A stretch of DNA of 43,606 bases from Methylobacterium tarhaniae. Lineage in GTDB: Bacteria > Pseudomonadota > Alphaproteobacteria > Rhizobiales > Beijerinckiaceae. The notes beneath the pieces are model-generated. The model saw only the letters and a program-made list of their open reading frames with translations, did not search any database and was not told where the DNA came from. Each line of letters begins with the position of its first letter. Within the stretch, counting starts at the first letter, position 1. The stretch is taken from NCBI RefSeq assembly GCF_001043955.1, contig NZ_LABZ01000008.1, positions 1-43,606 on the forward strand. Direction: 5' to 3'. Shown here in pieces: positions 24,915-32,898 of this stretch. The translations under genes were made by a program, and so were the position numbers.

Positions 24915-25850
24915 CTACTGGCCGCCCAGGAAGGCCGCCGTTGCCGGATGGAGCCAGCCCGCCGGGACCGCGTCCTTCAGATCGCGCGGGTCGCTCGGCC
25001 GCTCGTGCGGCAGGCGGCGGGCGAGGGCCGGTTTCGCCCGGTCGATCGCCGCGACGAGGCGGGCGACGGAGGTCGGGTCGAGGCCCGGCCGGCCGAGGAT
25101 GAAGCTCCACGATCCCACCGTCTCGATCGCCGCGTCCTGGTGCGGGAAGGTGCCGGGCGGCACGGTCATGCGCCGCAGGGACGGGCTCGCCGCCAGGATC
25201 GCGACGATCGCCGCCGGCGACGGACCCATGAACCGGGCTCCGCCCGGCGCCTCGGCCATGGTCCGGAAGCCCGGCCAGCCTGTGCCGCCGCCGAACAGGG
25301 CCGCGGCCCGGCCGTCACGCAGCATGGCGGGGCCGTCGCCGGCCTGGTCGAGGAGGACCGGCCGGATGTCGTGCTCGGGATCGATCCCCGATCCGCGCAG
25401 CACGGTCCGGCCCATGGCGGTGAGGCCGGAACTCCGCGTGCCGAGGGCCACCGGCCGCCCGCGCAGATCGTCGATGCGGCGGACCGGGCTGTCCGCCGGG
25501 ACCACGAACAGGCCGGGCGCGGCGTAGACCGGCGCGACCACGGTCACGGCCGGCTTCGCCCCTTCCCCGGTGAGCGCCTCGTAGGCGTACTCGCCCTGGA
25601 CGAGGCCGAGATCGACCCGGCCGTCGCGCAGGAGCACCAGGTTCTCGGTCGAGCCCTTGCTGGCGCGCAGCTCCAGGATAAGGTCGGGGTCGACCTCCCG
25701 GACCGCCGCCGCCAGCGCCTCGCCATAGGCCGGGAACCCGCCGCCGGGCGTCGCGGTGGCGAGAACGAGGCGCAGGGGTTCGGCGGCGTGGGAGGCGGAG
25801 GCCGGGGCGAGGAGGCCGAGGCAGGCGGCAGCGAGCAGCCAGAACGTCAT
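24915..25850 (-). CDS. TAXI-family TRAP transporter solute-binding protein
   Basis: A periplasmic binding protein of about 311 residues with an obvious signal peptide (MTFWLLAAACLGLLAPASAS, then HAAEP). Family hallmarks are LATATPGGGFPAYGEALA at the mature N-terminus, LELRASKGSTENLVLLRDG, VDLGLVQGEYAYEAL and ALGTRSSGLTA. I chose the ATG at 25850, which has AAGGGCGAGA upstream; an ATG at 25883 is possible. TAXI proteins normally work with a fused TRAP membrane protein, but none lies beside it. Its ligand is unknown. Confidence 0.85.
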   Translation of the reverse strand: MTFWLLAAACLGLLAPASASHAAEPLRLVLATATPGGGFPAYGEALAAAVREVDPDLILELRASKGSTENLVLLRDGRVDLGLVQGEYAYEALTGEGAKPAVTVVAPVYAAPGLFVVPADSPVRRIDDLRGRPVALGTRSSGLTAMGRTVLRGSGIDPEHDIRPVLLDQAGDGPAMLRDGRAAALFGGGTGWPGFRTMAEAPGGARFMGPSPAAIVAILAASPSLRRMTVPPGTFPHQDAAIETVGSWSFILGRPGLDPTSVARLVAAIDRAKPALARRLPHERPSDPRDLKDAVPAGWLHPATAAFLGGQ

Positions 25851-25917
25851 GCCACGTCTCGCCCTTCGGTTGTTTACCGGCATCCCGGTCGCGGGCGGGA
25901 GGATGGAGGAGCGGCGC

Positions 25918-26913
25918 CTAATTCGCCGGCACCGGCGACGCCTTCGACACCGGCGCCACGTCCGGCTGGAGCAGCGAGACGGTGATCGCCCGGGTGACGT
26001 GCTCGGCCATGCAGCGATAGCCGAGATCGGCCAGGCGGAAGCCGGCGCCGGACTGGGCCGTGTCGCCGCCCTTGAGGGCGCTGATCGCCCGGCCCGCGAG
26101 GTAGCGCATCGCCTCGTAGCGCTGGACCAGCGGCACCTGCTCGTGCTCGGCGACTTTCTGGATCGCCTGCACGAACTGGCGGTAGTAATCGTCCTTGGCG
26201 AGGCTCGCGGTGTATTGCGGATCGACCAGCACCACGTCGATGCCGTGCGACTTGATCCAGGCCACGGTCTCGGCCAGCGACTGCGAGAAGTCCTCGATGT
26301 CGACGCGGGCGAGGGCGTCGTTGCCGCCGACCTGCCAGACCACGAGGTCGGGCTCGATCTCCGCCACCTGGTTGCGCAGGCGCTCCGCCGCCCCGAAGGC
26401 GATCTCGCCGGAGACGCCGCGGCTTTCCACCGTGACCTCGATGTCGGGGAGCGAGCGGGTGAGGGCGTCCTCGAGGCGCACCGGGTAGGTCGCGGCGGTG
26501 CCCAGGCCTCCGGAATTGGAGCCGATCGTCAGGACCTGGACGGCCCGGTGCTCGCGCAGGGCCTTCTTCACCGCCTTGAGCTTAGCGAGGGTGTAGAGCT
26601 TGGAGCCCGGCACCCGGCATTCGGGGGAGAGGCTGGGATCGGGCGCGTCCGGGCCCGGCGCGGTGGCCTGGAGCGCCGGAATCTCGGCAAGGGCCGGTTG
26701 GGATGGGGCCGGTTGGGATGGGGCCGGTTGGGATGGGGCCGGCTGGGAGGGCGCCGTCTGGGATTGCGCAGGCTGGACCTGCGCAGGTTGGGATTGCGCG
26801 GGCGGGGGTGTCGTCGATTGGGCCTGCACGGACAGGGCGAGGCCGGAGACCAAGGCGAGGCTCACGCCGCCGAGGAGGGACGGGGAGAGCGAGAGCGCCA
26901 TTCGACGAACCAT
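25918..26913 (-). CDS. SGNH-fold protein with catalytic residues replaced
   Basis: A 331-residue exported protein. A signal peptide (1-32) is followed by a Pro/Gln/Ser-rich linker (33-75) and an SGNH/GDSL-hydrolase-like domain (about 120-325). Block I, normally GDS or GSS with Ser as nucleophile, reads TIGSNSGG with Asn at position 133. Block II (SRGVSGE) and block III (GGND, 197-200) are kept. The C-terminal DxxH pair is not found: GFRLADLGYR occupies the usual HMNDxGY position. The domain is probably non-hydrolytic. Its start lies within the upstream acyltransferase gene, overlapping by about 50 bases. Starts at 26943 and 26901 are also possible. Confidence 0.8.
   Translation of the reverse strand: MVRRMALSLSPSLLGGVSLALVSGLALSVQAQSTTPPPAQSQPAQVQPAQSQTAPSQPAPSQPAPSQPAPSQPALAEIPALQATAPGPDAPDPSLSPECRVPGSKLYTLAKLKAVKKALREHRAVQVLTIGSNSGGLGTAATYPVRLEDALTRSLPDIEVTVESRGVSGEIAFGAAERLRNQVAEIEPDLVVWQVGGNDALARVDIEDFSQSLAETVAWIKSHGIDVVLVDPQYTASLAKDDYYRQFVQAIQKVAEHEQVPLVQRYEAMRYLAGRAISALKGGDTAQSGAGFRLADLGYRCMAEHVTRAITVSLLQPDVAPVSKASPVPAN
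26691..26795 (-). repeat. 15-bp tandem repeats encoding a PAPSQ linker
   Basis: Seven 15-base units, the first three identical (GGGCCGGTTGGGATG on the plus strand), the rest progressively diverged. On the coding strand they give the PAPSQ-type linker between signal peptide and SGNH domain. The gradient from identical to diverged units suggests recent expansion at one end. Confidence 0.9.
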
Positions 26914-27959
26914 GCCGTGAAGGAGAGAGAGGCTAAGCCGCATCCTACGACAAAGACGTCGGTCGCGAAACCTCCCCCCGTCCAGAAACGAATCAGTTGT
27001 GCACCGAGGCTGGCGACCGAGCCGACCGAGAACACTGCGAGCGAGTTGCGCCCGAGCCCGGCGAGCTGGCGGGTGAGCCAGCGCGCCCGGGGCTGGATCA
27101 GGCCGAAAACCGCCTGGAAGGCGAGCATGACGCCGAGGAAGTGAACCAGCCGGGCGGGCGAGAGGTAGGACTTGTCGAAGATGAACAGCAGGCGCGGCTC
27201 GGGCACCGCCAGGGGGTCGGGCCGCAGGTTGAACCAGGATAGGACCGCGCCGACGATCACGATGACGATGCCGAGCGGCATCAGCCGGCGGCGCCAGGCC
27301 AGGAACCGCTCGGAGCTGCGCCGCCATTCATGCGCGGCGAAGCCGAGCACCAGCAGCAGCTGCCAGCAGAGCGGGTTGAAGAACCAGTGCCCCTCCACCG
27401 GCCAGCTCGGGATGTTGATCTCGAAGACCAGGCTGACCGCGTAGAGCAGGGCCGAGAGCCCGACCGCCAGGCCGAGATGCACCCGCGACAGGAGCACGAA
27501 GGCGGGGGCGAGGCCGAGCAGCACCACGTAGAGCGGCAGGATGTTGAAGAAGCCGAGCTGGTGCAGCAGCGTCACCCAGCCGACGGTGGCCTGGATCGGG
27601 TCGCTGAAGATCGGCCCGGCATTGTGCCATTCCACCAGGAGCGGGTTGTCGAGGTAGAGGGCGGCGCCCGCCAGCATCGCCAGCGCCATGGCGGTGATGA
27701 CGAGTTGCGCCCGGTAGACCTCGACCATGCGCGAGAGCAGCCGCAGGACCGTGCGGCCGGCCGGCTCCGGTACCCCGTCGCGCCCGCGTGTGGCGATGCC
27801 GATCGACCACCCGGCCAGGAACACGAACAGCTCGGCCGCGTCCGAGATCCCGTACTGGGAATAGGTATAGTTCTGGAAGACGTTGCCCGGGATATGGTTG
27901 ATGAAGATCGTGATCAGGGCGATGCCGCGCCAGAAATCGACCGCATTCGGTTCACGCAT
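26862..27959 (-). CDS. OpgC-family acyltransferase-like membrane protein
   Basis: A 365-residue polytopic protein of the OpgC/acyltransferase-3 superfamily, opening with AVDFWRGIALITIFINHIPGN and showing about ten membrane helices. OpgC adds succinyl groups to osmoregulated periplasmic glucans. Here the target could be a glucan or another surface polymer; that is inference from family. Its end overlaps the start of the SGNH-fold protein gene, so the two are translationally linked. Pairs of a membrane acyltransferase and an SGNH-domain protein are a recurring design in polysaccharide O-acylation. Confidence 0.82.
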   Translation of the reverse strand: MREPNAVDFWRGIALITIFINHIPGNVFQNYTYSQYGISDAAELFVFLAGWSIGIATRGRDGVPEPAGRTVLRLLSRMVEVYRAQLVITAMALAMLAGAALYLDNPLLVEWHNAGPIFSDPIQATVGWVTLLHQLGFFNILPLYVVLLGLAPAFVLLSRVHLGLAVGLSALLYAVSLVFEINIPSWPVEGHWFFNPLCWQLLLVLGFAAHEWRRSSERFLAWRRRLMPLGIVIVIVGAVLSWFNLRPDPLAVPEPRLLFIFDKSYLSPARLVHFLGVMLAFQAVFGLIQPRARWLTRQLAGLGRNSLAVFSVGSVASLGAQLIRFWTGGGFATDVFVVGCGLASLSFTAWFVEWRSRSPRPSSAA

Positions 27960-28099
27960 GATGGTCGTGGTCCCTTTTGCAGGTCTGCGGGGGCCCCCGG
28001 ACCGATGGGGGCACGCGTCGCGCCGATGAAGTTAGCGCATGGCCCGGCCGCCGCGCACCTGCGCGCGCCGGCCGTCCCGGATCGTGAGGGCGTCCTGCC

Positions 28100-28483
28100 C
28101 TACTTCACGACCCGATCGAGGCGGTTGTTGACGAAGAAGTATAGCTCCTTCGCGCCGGGCTCGGTGTAGAGCACTTGCACCTCGCGCTGGCCCCGCCCGC
28201 TCTCGCCGACGAGCACGTCGGTCGGCGGCTTGCCCTTGAGCCGCACCAGCTCGCACTCGCCGATGCCAGGGGCGATCTCGGTCGCGGTCGCCGGGACCGC
28301 GCCGGTGCACGTGCCGTCCTGGGCCAGGACCGGCCCCCAGGTCGGGGTGGGCGGCGGGGCCGGCTTCGGCGGGCTTGCGAGGTTCACCGGCGGGGCGGCG
28401 CGGTCGGTGCTGCTGCACCCGGCCAGCGCCAAGCCCATCAGACCGATCCCCGTCGTGGCGATCCCGATCACCGTCCGCCGCAT
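28100..28483 (-). CDS. Small lipoprotein
   Basis: A 127-residue protein with a lipoprotein signal ending in the lipobox LALAGC (Cys near residue 23), then a Pro/Ala-rich linker. The globular part has two cysteines (GTCTG and GECEL) that could pair. No known domain recognised. The motif GESGRGQREVQVLYTEPGAKELYFF suggests a compact beta fold. It lies 13 bases after the S10-like peptidase gene on the same strand and is probably co-transcribed with it. Confidence 0.78.
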   Translation of the reverse strand: MRRTVIGIATTGIGLMGLALAGCSSTDRAAPPVNLASPPKPAPPPTPTWGPVLAQDGTCTGAVPATATEIAPGIGECELVRLKGKPPTDVLVGESGRGQREVQVLYTEPGAKELYFFVNNRLDRVVK

Positions 28484-28496
28484 CGTGCCCCGCCCG

Positions 28497-30035
28497 TCAT
28501 CGTCCTTCGCCGCCGCTCTGCCGCGCGGCCAGGGCCGTCTCGTAGAGGCGGAGCACGTCGGCGCGCAAGGCCGCCCGCGAACCTTTGCGGAAATAGAACA
28601 TGTGGCCGCCGGGATAGACCGACAGGGAGAGGCGCCTGTCGGGCCCGTAGCCCGGCATCTGGTCGAGGATCAGCTTCGAGGCGAAGTAGGGCGTGACGAG
28701 GTCGGTGTAGCCATGGGCGACGAGCACCCGCAGGTTGCCGTCGAGGGCGAGCGCCTGGCGCAGTTCGCCCACCACCTCCGGCGGGGAGCGGCCGCCGCCC
28801 CAGTTCCAGCTGCCGTTGACCGCGTTGCTGAGAAGCTCGTAGCGCAGGTTCGGCACCCGCCAGTTCAGGGTGCGGGCGGTGAGGTCGACGATGGCGCTGG
28901 TGAGCGGCGCCTGCATGGCGGAGAGGATCGGGTCGTCGAAGCGGCCTTGCGCCGCGCTCGGGTCGGGGTCCCAGCCGGTGACGCCGGTGTCGTAGGCGCT
29001 CGCCACCCGCCCCGAGTCGCGGTCGGCCTCGCGCTGGTAGCTGGAGCCGGAGACCCGGCCGGCCTGGCGGCGCACCAGGGCGGGATCGAGGCCGGTCAGG
29101 GACGCGACGCGCTCGGTCAGCCGGTCGGTGGCGGCCTTGTCGGCGGGGCCGCGCAGGAGGTCCGTGAGGTAGGGGCCGGTGGCGTAGGCCTCGGCCTCCT
29201 GCATGCGGGCGGGATCGGGGGTCTCCCCGCGGCGCTCCAGGCCGGCGGCGGCCAGCGAGGGCAGCCGGGTCACGGCGCCCAGCGGGTTGTGCCGCGGCGG
29301 CTGGAGGTAGCCGAAATCGAGCACCGGCGAGAGCAGCACCAGTCCGGACAGACCGACGCCGACGTCGTCCTGGAGCTTGCGGGCGATCAGCGGCCCGCGA
29401 AAGCCGCCATAGCTCTCGCCGAGGAAGAATTTCGGGGAGGTGAGCCGGTCGTTGGTGCGCAGCCAGCGGGCGATGGCCGCCGACAGCACGGCGGCGTCGC
29501 TCTCGACGCCGTAATAGCGTTTCCCGTCATCGCCGGCGGCGCGGCTGTAGCCGGTGCCCACGGGATCGATGAAGACGAGGTCGGTGAAGTCGAGCCAGGT
29601 CTCTTCGTTCGGGACCGCCACCGGCGCCAGCGAGGGGCTGATGCTCGCGCCGTCGAGGGGGAGCCGCCAGGGCCCGACCGCCGCGAGGTTGAGATAGGCC
29701 GAGGCCGCGCCCGGACCGCCATTGACCGCGAAGGTGACGGGCCGGGTCCGGGCCTCCCGATCCGGCAGGATGAAGGCCGTGAACGCGATCTCGGCCTGGA
29801 GCTTGCCGGACTCGTCGACCAGCGGCAGGCTGCCGGCGATCGCCGTGAAGCTCAGGGTTCGGCCGTCGGCGAGGGTGAGGCTGTGCTGCGTCGTCGCGTC
29901 CGGCGGCAGGCGCCGCCCCTCGGGCTGGCGGGCCTCCTGCCGGGCCTCCTGCCGGGCGGGCTGCGCGACGAGCGGGGCGGGCGCCAGCAGCAGGGCCGCC
30001 GCGACGGCGAGGATCCGGGTCGTGATACGGCTCAT
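28497..30035 (-). CDS. Secreted S10-like serine carboxypeptidase
   Basis: A 512-residue alpha/beta-hydrolase with a signal peptide (1-25). The oxyanion-type VNGGPGA is at 104-110, the nucleophile Ser208 is in LGESYGG, the acid is in HGYTDLVTPY and the His is in YPGGHMFYF. These match bacterial peptidase S10 proteins, which are periplasmic carboxypeptidases of poorly known substrate. Just after the signal is a short duplication (QEARQEAR). A GGAGA ribosome-binding site precedes the ATG. The 430-base gap upstream, to holC, is filled by palindromic repeats. Confidence 0.9.
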   Translation of the reverse strand: MSRITTRILAVAAALLLAPAPLVAQPARQEARQEARQPEGRRLPPDATTQHSLTLADGRTLSFTAIAGSLPLVDESGKLQAEIAFTAFILPDREARTRPVTFAVNGGPGAASAYLNLAAVGPWRLPLDGASISPSLAPVAVPNEETWLDFTDLVFIDPVGTGYSRAAGDDGKRYYGVESDAAVLSAAIARWLRTNDRLTSPKFFLGESYGGFRGPLIARKLQDDVGVGLSGLVLLSPVLDFGYLQPPRHNPLGAVTRLPSLAAAGLERRGETPDPARMQEAEAYATGPYLTDLLRGPADKAATDRLTERVASLTGLDPALVRRQAGRVSGSSYQREADRDSGRVASAYDTGVTGWDPDPSAAQGRFDDPILSAMQAPLTSAIVDLTARTLNWRVPNLRYELLSNAVNGSWNWGGGRSPPEVVGELRQALALDGNLRVLVAHGYTDLVTPYFASKLILDQMPGYGPDRRLSLSVYPGGHMFYFRKGSRAALRADVLRLYETALAARQSGGEGR

Positions 30036-30114
30036 GACGTCTCCTCGCGGGCCCGGGGCCCTGTTCTTCCTATGATCGCCGCTCCACCCCTTCGAAGGAT
30101 CGTGCGCGGGCATT

Positions 30115-30385
30115 CTCCTCTCCCCGACAGATCCCGGGCTTGCCCGGGATCTGCAAGCGACGGACGAGGTCGGGCTTGCCCGACTTCGTTGCGGGGGGAG
30201 GCTTTCGTCCCCCTCGCCGGGGACGAAACGAGCGCGAAGCGCGAGGGTGAGGGAGTCTCGACGAACGAGGCTCTTCCGGAAACACCCCCTCACCCTCGCT
30301 CCGGCCTTCGCCTCCGCTTGCTTCATCGACGACAAGGTCGATGAAGCCCTCTCCCCGCCCGCGGGGAGAGGGGAATTCCCGCGCC
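30115..30385. repeat. Composite intergenic repeat region between holC and the S10 peptidase
   Basis: It contains TCTCCTCTCCCC (30114-30125), the 62-bp double palindrome copy [10 protein letters not shown] (30192-30200), a TTTCGTCCCC/GGGGACGAAA inverted repeat (30203-30229), CTTCATCGAC and GTCGATGAAG as an inverted pair (30321-30347), and CTCTCCCCGC...GCGGGGAGAG (30349-30370). The arms resemble the elements at 6556 and 10704 only in part. No coding sense was seen. Confidence 0.75.
30128..30189. repeat. 62-bp double palindrome, copy B
   Basis: First palindrome 30128-30153: arms CAGATCCCGGGC, TT loop, perfect. Second palindrome 30164-30189: arms ACGAGGTCGGGC and GCCCGACTTCGT with one G-T pair, TT loop. 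Ten bases lie between. Total length, spacing and CGGGC-TT-GCCCG cores equal copy A at 10865-10926, although the outer arm bases and the orientation of the second palindrome differ. Confidence 0.9.
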
Positions 30386-30468
30386 CTTTCTTTCCCCGGA
30401 CAGCTCTGCCCGCATGGAAGGGCGGATATGTGCTTCGTCGAGACAGCATAAAGGGCGCAGATTCCGCA

Positions 30469-30930
30469 TCACGCCTTCTTCTGCCAGCGGCCGCGCTCGT
30501 CCTGCTGCCAGTAGGCGACGCTGTGGCCGGCCTCCTTGGCGCCGCGCCACTGCTCGCGGGCGTGGAGCAGGGCGTCCTGGTCGGTGCCGTCGAACAGGAT
30601 GCAGATGCGCTGGTAGCTGCCTGCGTCGTCGGGCAGGGCGGCGCCCTCGACCAGGAAGCGGATCGAGGCGCCGTTCGGGTTGGCGTCGCGCAGGGTCAGC
30701 ACCACCGGCTGGGTGCCGCAATCGGGGTCGCGGTCGGTGCCGTGGGGCAGGAAGCTCTCGTCGGAGAAGACCCAGAGATGGTCGTCGAGGGCCTGAAGCC
30801 GCTCCTCGCTCGTCGCCTGCACGGCGACGCGCCATTGCCGCTCCAGGGATTTCTCCAGGAGGCTCGGCAGCACCGCCTCCAGGGGCTGGCGCTGCATGTG
30901 GTAGAACAGGATCTCGGTCACGGTGGTCAC
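30469..30930 (-). CDS. holC: DNA polymerase III chi subunit
   Basis: The 153-residue HolC links the clamp-loader to SSB in the replicative holoenzyme. The family opening (EILFYHMQRQPLEAVLPSLLEKSLERQW), the middle LDDHLWVFSDESFLPHG and the later RICILFDGTDQDALLHAREQW are all present. The start is a GTG (GTGACCACCGTGACC). It lies downstream of the methylmalonyl-CoA mutase gene, 52 bases away, on the same strand. Confidence 0.93.
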   Translation of the reverse strand: MTTVTEILFYHMQRQPLEAVLPSLLEKSLERQWRVAVQATSEERLQALDDHLWVFSDESFLPHGTDRDPDCGTQPVVLTLRDANPNGASIRFLVEGAALPDDAGSYQRICILFDGTDQDALLHAREQWRGAKEAGHSVAYWQQDERGRWQKKA

Positions 30931-30982
30931 AGATAGGGCATCCCGGGCCGGACGGCACCGGCACGGGATGCGGTGTCCGGCC

Positions 30983-32800
30983 TCAGGCCTTCGCTGCGTC
31001 TTGCGCCTGGCCGAGCAGCTTCACCAGGTCGCAGCCGGCATAGAGGTCGTGGGCGACGCCGGCCGCCCGCAGGGCGGCTTCGAGGTCGCCCGGCCTGCCG
31101 GCGAGGTAGATCGTGGTGGCGCCGGCTGCCCGCAGGGCCTCGGCGGCCGGCACCGCCTCGTCGGCATAAACCGCGTCCGACGAGCACAGGCAGGCGAGCG
31201 GCGTGCCGGACGCCCGGAAGGCCTCGGCGAGGGCGGCGTGATCCGGAAATCCTTCATTCGCCACCGCCTCGATGCCGCCGGCCTCGAAGGCATTGCGGGC
31301 GAAGGTGGCGCGGGTGTTGAAGGCGCTCAACGGCCCGAGATTGGCGAGGAAGACCCGCGGGCGCCGGCCGGTCCGTTCGAGGATGGCGTCGGAGGCGTCG
31401 CGCAGGGCCTCGTAGGGCTCGGCGAGCCGCCGGGACGGCAGGGCGCCCTCCGGCGCCGGCTCGGCCGCCGGGGCGGGGGCCAGCACCGCGACCGGCGCCT
31501 CGTGCAGGTCCGGGAACTCGCTGGTGCCGGTGATCGGCTGGCGGCGGGTGGCGAGGTCGGCGTCGCGGGTCTTGCGCAAGGAGGCGAGGCGGCCCGCAAG
31601 CGCCCCGGAGCGCAGGCTCCCGGCGATCCCGCCGTCCCGCTCGATCGCCTGGAAGAGCGACCAGGCCTCGGCGCAGAGCGCGTCGGTCAGGGCCTCGAAC
31701 CCGCCGGCGCCGGCGGCCGGGTCGGCGACGCGCCAGAGGTTGGCCTCGTCGAGGAGGACGTGCTGGGTGTTGCGGGCGCAGCGGCGCGCGAAGGCGTCCG
31801 GCAGCCCGAGGGCGGCGGTGAAGGGCAGCACCGTGATCGCGTCGGCCCCGCCGAGGCCGGCCGAGAAGGCGGCGGTGGTCGCCCGCAGCATGTTGACCCA
31901 GGGGTCGCGCCGCGTGGTGCTGCGCCAGGCGGTCTCTGCATGCAGGCGGATCGGCGCGGGCGTCAGCCCGCACGCCTCCTCGACCCGCGCCCAGAGGCGG
32001 CGCAGGGCCCGGGTCTTGGCCACCGTCAGGAACTCGTCGGCATCCGCCACCAGCAGGAAGGCCAGGGCGGCGCGGGCGCGCTCCAGATCGTGCCCGCCGG
32101 CCTCGAGCACCCGCAGGGTCGCCAGCGCCCCGGAGAGCACGGCGGCCAGTTCCAGCGCCTCGCTGGCGCCGGCCTCGTGGAACGGCCGGGCATCGGCCAG
32201 GAAGGCGCGACCGGCAAAGCCCTGGGCGTCAAGGTCGCGCAGCAGGTCGGCGAGGCCGGGCCAGGACGGCGCCGTCCCGGTGGCGGCCTGCACGGCGACC
32301 GGGTCGAGGCCGAGATCGATGTCGAGGGCGGAGAGGTCGTCACCCCGGGCCTTCGCTAGGGCGAGGAGGGCCTTGGCCGCCTCGGGCGCCGCCGCGCCGG
32401 CATCGAGCCGCAGGCCGATCAGCGGCAGCATCACGCCGTCGAGGGCCGCCGCGAGCGCCTGCGGGCCGGGGAGGCCGAAGCCGCGGGCGGACGGCGCGCC
32501 GGCCACCACCAGGGTCAGGGCGTCGGCGCCGCCGTCGAGGTCGGTCAGCGCCAGGGCGTTGGCCTCGGCGGGATCGGGGTGATCGACCCGCTGGCTCACC
32601 CGCCAGCGCCCGGGCGCCGCGCGGCCGGGCTGGGGCGCGGCCTCCGCCGGTGGATAGAGCGGCTGGATCGTGATGCCGTCGGGCGTGCGGCGCACCAGCC
32701 GCTTCTCGAAATCGGCCCCCTTGAGCACCCCGTCGACCAGGGCACGCCACTGCGCCTCCGTGGCGGCCGGAAATGCGGCGGCGAGCGTCGTCTCGTCCAT
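30983..32800 (-). CDS. mutA: Methylmalonyl-CoA mutase small (beta) subunit
   Basis: A 605-residue homologue of the mutase barrel. It supports the catalytic alpha subunit, which uses adenosylcobalamin to interconvert methylmalonyl-CoA and succinyl-CoA, part of the ethylmalonyl-CoA cycle and propionate use in methylotrophic alphaproteobacteria. The barrel portion spans about 40-420. The flavodoxin-like C-terminal domain (about 455-605) lacks the DxHxxG cobalamin motif, as expected for this subunit. The alpha-subunit gene is not adjacent, and I recall that split arrangement in Methylobacterium. Start ATG at 32800. Confidence 0.9.
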   Translation of the reverse strand: MDETTLAAAFPAATEAQWRALVDGVLKGADFEKRLVRRTPDGITIQPLYPPAEAAPQPGRAAPGRWRVSQRVDHPDPAEANALALTDLDGGADALTLVVAGAPSARGFGLPGPQALAAALDGVMLPLIGLRLDAGAAAPEAAKALLALAKARGDDLSALDIDLGLDPVAVQAATGTAPSWPGLADLLRDLDAQGFAGRAFLADARPFHEAGASEALELAAVLSGALATLRVLEAGGHDLERARAALAFLLVADADEFLTVAKTRALRRLWARVEEACGLTPAPIRLHAETAWRSTTRRDPWVNMLRATTAAFSAGLGGADAITVLPFTAALGLPDAFARRCARNTQHVLLDEANLWRVADPAAGAGGFEALTDALCAEAWSLFQAIERDGGIAGSLRSGALAGRLASLRKTRDADLATRRQPITGTSEFPDLHEAPVAVLAPAPAAEPAPEGALPSRRLAEPYEALRDASDAILERTGRRPRVFLANLGPLSAFNTRATFARNAFEAGGIEAVANEGFPDHAALAEAFRASGTPLACLCSSDAVYADEAVPAAEALRAAGATTIYLAGRPGDLEAALRAAGVAHDLYAGCDLVKLLGQAQDAAKA

Positions 32801-32898
32801 GGCGGGTCCTCTGGCGCGGGTCTCTCCCTGATCCACGACATAGCCGCGCGACCCGCCCACGGTCGAGTGCCGTTAAGGGGGGCCTTCGCCCCCTCTCG

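Noticed and set aside
29925..29965. Short direct repeat in the S10 peptidase gene (GGGCCTCCTGCC twice)
   Set aside because: It is only two units, coding for QEARQEAR just after the signal peptide. Too short to call a repeat array.
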